Assembly (NCBI GenBank): GCA_002176905.1
Contig: MSYE01000206.1
Coordinates: 1 to 7,934, forward strand
Reading direction: 5' to 3'
Source of the DNA: a bacterium F11
Lineage (GTDB): Bacteria > Elusimicrobiota > Elusimicrobia > F11
Length of the DNA: 7,934 nucleotides
Part shown: positions 5,291 through 7,934 of the stretch, in pieces
Position numbering within the stretch: the stretch's first letter is position 1
Layout of the letters: each line of letters opens with the position of its first letter
The notes under the pieces: model-generated
What the model saw: only the letters and a program-made list of their open reading frames with translations
Databases searched by the model: none
Told to the model about the DNA's origin: nothing
Position numbers and translations under genes: made by a program

Positions 5291-6634
5291 CTAGTGTTTG
5301 GCGAGCTGTCCCTCTTTCTTATTGGCGGGATTGGCCGGGGGCATGGAATCTTTGACCTCAGCATAAAGGCGGGTTTGATTTCGACCATCCTGCTTGGCCA
5401 AGTAGAGAGCTTTATCTGATGCTTCAACCAAATCATGATCGCTGGTCACATGGTCATCAGGATAGGATGCGATCCCAATTGAAACAGTCAGTTTTCCAAA
5501 TTCCTGGTTTTCTTGAAAAGGAAAGTGATGCGCTTCAACAGCGCTTCGAATCTTGGTGGCCACCTTCAGCGCAGCATCAAGAATCGTTTCGGGAAGCAGA
5601 ATCACAAACTCTTCTCCCCCATATCGGGCCACAATATCCGTTCCCCGAACATTTCTGATCAGTATTCTTGAAATCTCTTTTAAGACGATATCTCCGGCAG
5701 GATGGCCATTCTGATCGTTGTACATTTTAAAATGATCCACATCGATCATTAACAAAGACAAAGGATGAGCGTATCTTTTGGACCTAGAGAATTCATCCGC
5801 CAATTGGGTTCGAAAATAGCGCATATTAAAAAGGCCCGTCAACGGATCGCTTTGGGATTCTGTTTTAAGTCTCTTTCTCTCAATGGCAATTTCTCGAGAC
5901 ATTTCATTAAAAGCATCTTGAAGTTCTCCCAATTCATCTTTCCCAATGGGAGGAATCTGAATATCCAAGCGGCCTCGCGTAAAATTGCGAATCCCATCTA
6001 ACAACATGGTAAGAGGCCTCACCAGATAGTGCCAGAGATAAGTCGCCAAAAGGAAAAAGAAAAGACCAATGGTCAAAAGAAAGTAGTAAGCAAATCTTTT
6101 GTGGCGAGACAAGGTTTGATTAATTTGGTCCTGACGCACCAACGTCATCCCTTCTCTTAACGATTCAATCTGATCTATGAAGGTTTGAATTTGGCCCAGA
6201 TATTGATCGCCTTCTGCCAGGTGTGCCTTTATAACTTTTGAGGATCGATTCTTATTGAGAAGAATTTGACGAACTTGGTTTTCATATTGAATGTAAAATT
6301 CATCAATGTTGACCAATTTGTCTTTTTCCGATTGTACCTCGGCGTTTTCCTGCGCATCCAAAAACCAACGAACATAATTGATTCTTTCTTTCTCAAAAAC
6401 ATCCAACCATTGCTTACCGCCTGTTGAAATATAACGATAAACTGCAGCATCTTGCTTAACCAAGGAAACTTCCATCTGCCCCAGCGTGTACACCATAGGA
6501 AGATGATTGTTGACCACACGATCGGCTGTTTGGCCAACAATTCTTGTGCTTCGACTACTCAAGAAAACCGCAAAGATTGCCACCCCGGCAAAAAGAGTAA
6601 AAAAGAACAATATACGATTGCGTAAACTGGCCAT
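5291..6634 (-). CDS. Membrane-bound diguanylate cyclase (HAMP-GGDEF)
   Basis: Makes the second messenger c-di-GMP from two GTP. The protein has 447 residues. TM1 lies at about residues 7-26. A periplasmic helical segment of about 150 residues follows, probably a four-helix sensor bundle. TM2 lies at about 181-201, HAMP at about 204-252 and the GGDEF domain at about 262-425. The domain starts with DPLTGLFN (Asp263), carries metal ligands in MIDVDHFK (Asp298), and has an intact GGEEF active site at 339-343. An inhibitory I-site RGTD (330-333) sits exactly five residues before it, so the enzyme should be active and feedback-controlled. There is no EAL or HD-GYP domain. The start ATG is preceded by AAGGA, 11 bases away, a little long. 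Neighbours on the same strand are a HAD gene 154 bp upstream and the barrel gene 113 bp downstream; co-transcription is possible but unproven. The ligand of the periplasmic domain is unknown. Confidence 0.93.
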   Translation of the reverse strand: MASLRNRILFFFTLFAGVAIFAVFLSSRSTRIVGQTADRVVNNHLPMVYTLGQMEVSLVKQDAAVYRYISTGGKQWLDVFEKERINYVRWFLDAQENAEVQSEKDKLVNIDEFYIQYENQVRQILLNKNRSSKVIKAHLAEGDQYLGQIQTFIDQIESLREGMTLVRQDQINQTLSRHKRFAYYFLLTIGLFFFLLATYLWHYLVRPLTMLLDGIRNFTRGRLDIQIPPIGKDELGELQDAFNEMSREIAIERKRLKTESQSDPLTGLFNMRYFRTQLADEFSRSKRYAHPLSLLMIDVDHFKMYNDQNGHPAGDIVLKEISRILIRNVRGTDIVARYGGEEFVILLPETILDAALKVATKIRSAVEAHHFPFQENQEFGKLTVSIGIASYPDDHVTSDHDLVEASDKALYLAKQDGRNQTRLYAEVKDSMPPANPANKKEGQLAKH

Positions 6635-6788
6635 TTAGTTGCTATTCCTTTTATTAATTATCAAGAGGGATTTGTTTAGGAAGTTTGTCGTCAGCCAAAA
6701 AAAACCATCAAAAAATCCAATACAACGCCTCATAATTCTCACTCCAAAAAAATGTATCAGACAAACATGTCTATTTCTATAGTTATTT

Positions 6789-7586
6789 TTAATTATTTTG
6801 AGTTGAAGGCATGGGCTTGGGTGCTGGAGGATGAAACAAATCTTCCACCTGAGACACACGAAGGGCCGCAATACTTGGAACAACCAAATCAGCATGGGAC
6901 AGCTCAAAATTGGGATAAGAGCTGGCTACAGCAATACATTTCATCCCAGCTGCATGAGCTGATCGAATTCCTTCTCTTGAATCTTCAATAACCAAACATT
7001 CCTCTGGCTTTATAGCACTGGACCGTTTTCCAGTGGCATTTAAAGCCTCAACTGCCTTTAAAAAGGTTTCTGGATCTGGTTTTCCGCGTTGGACATCATC
7101 CGCACTGACGACAACCTCGAAGTAAGAACGAATCCCAGCGGCTTCAAGGACCAAATCCAACTCATGTCTGCGAGAACCTGAGGCCACGGCCAAAGGATAC
7201 CGTTGAGACACCGCCATAACAAATTCGGGTACCGCAGGATAAGCCAAAATTCCCTCACTTTTAACCAATTCTTGGTAAATTTTGGTTTTCTGATTAACAA
7301 AATCCTCTAATTCTGTCTTTTTCAGGGGTTGTTTGCTTTCCTGATAGAATTTTGTGAAGGCATCGCGATCATCCAAGGCGAGGTATCTTTCTTTGTATAG
7401 CTCATCGGTTAGACCCTCTCCCTGAGCGCCCAATGTTTTCCGAAACGCTGCCAAATGGAGCGGCTCGGAATCAATAAGGACCCCATCACAATCAAAAATG
7501 ATGGCTCTTAATACAACAGGTGTTTGTTCCATTCTTTTATAAGCATAGGTCTTTCTGGTTGTTTTTTTCAAGTGTGTTGATGTCAT
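6789..7586 (-). CDS. HAD-superfamily hydrolase (beta-phosphoglucomutase/CbbY-like)
   Basis: Soluble phosphatase or phosphomutase of 265 residues in the CbbY/beta-phosphoglucomutase/phosphoglycolate phosphatase group. Motif I is FDCDGVLIDSE with nucleophile Asp32 and acid/base Asp34. A helical cap follows at about residues 43-115. Motif II is in VASGS (136-138), motif III is Lys169 in GKPDPETF, and motif IV is IEDS with Glu201 and Asp202. All catalytic positions are present, so it should be active, but the substrate cannot be read. The ATG at 7584-7586 overlaps the stop of the HpnD-like gene as ATGA. That start gives an unusual basic 18-residue extension, while an internal ATG at 7530-7532 would give a more typical N-terminus but lacks a good ribosome site. 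The C-terminus has a Pro-rich tail (FHPPAPKPMPS). Coupling to the isoprenoid gene suggests co-expression and does not prove a shared pathway. Confidence 0.88.
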   Translation of the reverse strand: MTSTHLKKTTRKTYAYKRMEQTPVVLRAIIFDCDGVLIDSEPLHLAAFRKTLGAQGEGLTDELYKERYLALDDRDAFTKFYQESKQPLKKTELEDFVNQKTKIYQELVKSEGILAYPAVPEFVMAVSQRYPLAVASGSRRHELDLVLEAAGIRSYFEVVVSADDVQRGKPDPETFLKAVEALNATGKRSSAIKPEECLVIEDSREGIRSAHAAGMKCIAVASSYPNFELSHADLVVPSIAALRVSQVEDLFHPPAPKPMPSTQNN

Positions 7587-7934
7587 CTTTTCTCTTTAAT
7601 TTCCTTAAAAGTGGCCCAGCTTTTCTCAAAGAAGCCAAGTGTGACTTTTTTTTCAAAAACTGGAAACTGATTTTTTTCTAATTTTGCCAAAAGGGCCATG
7701 TAGATATTCCCCATGATGCGCGCTGGCATCAAGGCTTTTTTCCATTTCTCAGGTAAAAGTTCACCCGCCCGTTTAAAATGGCTCCGGGCTACCTTTGCCT
7801 CAAACTGCATCAAATTAAGAAAAGAAGGTGTTCTTTTCCCCCCCAACAAATCCATTTCTGAAACACCAAATTGTTCCAAATGATCCAAGGGAAGATATAT
7901 CCGTCCCAATTTCGCATCCACGCCCACATCACGG
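7583..7934 (-). CDS. hpnD: Squalene/phytoene synthase family protein, probably presqualene diphosphate synthase (5' end missing)
   Basis: C-terminal 116 or so residues of a roughly 280-residue trans-isoprenyl diphosphate synthase; the gene runs off the right edge. The visible part opens with RDVGVDAKLGRIYLP, the second Asp-rich motif (D-x3-D) that binds the magnesium-diphosphate of farnesyl or geranylgeranyl diphosphate. It continues with LDHLEQFGVSE, LMQFEAKVARSHF and ARIMGNIYMALL, all typical of the family. The RD-V-x2-D form is unlike the FWQDV form I associate with HpnC. HpnD (first step from two farnesyl diphosphates towards squalene and hopanoids) is the best guess, with CrtB-type phytoene synthase as the alternative. 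The missing upstream part would show the first DDxxD motif, and flanking hpnC or hpnE genes would confirm the pathway. The stop overlaps the HAD gene start. Confidence 0.75.
   Translation of the reverse strand, partial: RDVGVDAKLGRIYLPLDHLEQFGVSEMDLLGGKRTPSFLNLMQFEAKVARSHFKRAGELLPEKWKKALMPARIMGNIYMALLAKLEKNQFPVFEKKVTLGFFEKSWATFKEIKEKR

Noticed and set aside
6759..6772. Inverted repeat AGACA-AACA-TGTCT downstream of the HAD gene, a possible terminator on the minus strand
   Set aside because: The stem is five pairs with low GC, and the T-run begins several bases after the stem instead of directly at it.
6635..6907. Minus-strand 90-codon open frame spanning the HAD gene end and the intergenic gap
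   Set aside because: It overlaps the HAD coding sequence in another frame, its Cys/Phe/Arg-rich translation looks like out-of-frame noise, and it has no ribosome site.
1..7934. Search for insertion sequences, attachment sites, CRISPR repeats, tRNA or rRNA genes and toxin-antitoxin or defence cassettes
   Set aside because: No transposase-like proteins, terminal or direct repeats, spaced repeat arrays or structured RNA gene patterns were seen; the genes look like ordinary chromosomal content.

Overview
The window looks like a core-genome stretch of a Gram-negative (two-membrane), probably hopanoid-making bacterium. This rests on a signal-peptide-bearing outer-membrane barrel protein that ends in Phe, a membrane-anchored diguanylate cyclase, and the end of a squalene/phytoene synthase-family gene that most resembles HpnD. 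Base composition is moderate to low GC by eye. The gene mix would suit a Nitrospirota, Nitrospinota or delta-proteobacteria-like lineage, but nothing in the sequence fixes the phylum. I see no mobile elements, CRISPR arrays, tRNA or rRNA genes, and no gene-free stretch above 200 bases.

Layout, left to right. (1) Positions 1-385 (+) hold the 3' two-thirds of a clpP-type protease gene; its catalytic Asp position carries Asn. (2) Positions 2807 down to 389 (-) hold a compact four-gene run: endonuclease III (nth), a DUF309 protein, a zinc-ribbon Nudix hydrolase and a DEDDh exonuclease. Gaps are 15 bp, a 4-bp ATGA overlap and 41 bp, so this is probably one DNA-repair and nucleotide-housekeeping operon. 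It converges on clpP with only 3 bp between the stop codons. (3) Positions 2808-2990 form a divergent promoter region, which includes a possible structured leader for nth. (4) Positions 3015-3569 (+) encode an unrecognised exported or anchored protein. (5) Positions 5177 down to 3579 (-) hold a TTG-initiated outer-membrane barrel gene followed 15 bp later by a small unrecognised protein. (6) Positions 6634 down to 5291 (-) encode a HAMP-GGDEF diguanylate cyclase. (7) Positions 7934 down to 6789 (-) hold the end of the HpnD-like gene, coupled through an ATGA overlap to a HAD-family phosphatase or phosphomutase.

How they fit together: the nth run joins excision of oxidised bases (Nth), nucleotide-diphosphate hydrolysis (Nudix) and 3'-5' exonuclease trimming (DEDDh), with DUF309 as the unexplained member. 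The right half is about the cell envelope and signalling: hopanoid or isoprenoid synthesis, c-di-GMP production and an outer-membrane protein. I found no clear evidence of a wholly new multi-gene system. The best leads are the Asp-to-Asn ClpP, the DUF309 context, a possible ribosome-site-masking leader before nth, and the two unrecognised proteins.
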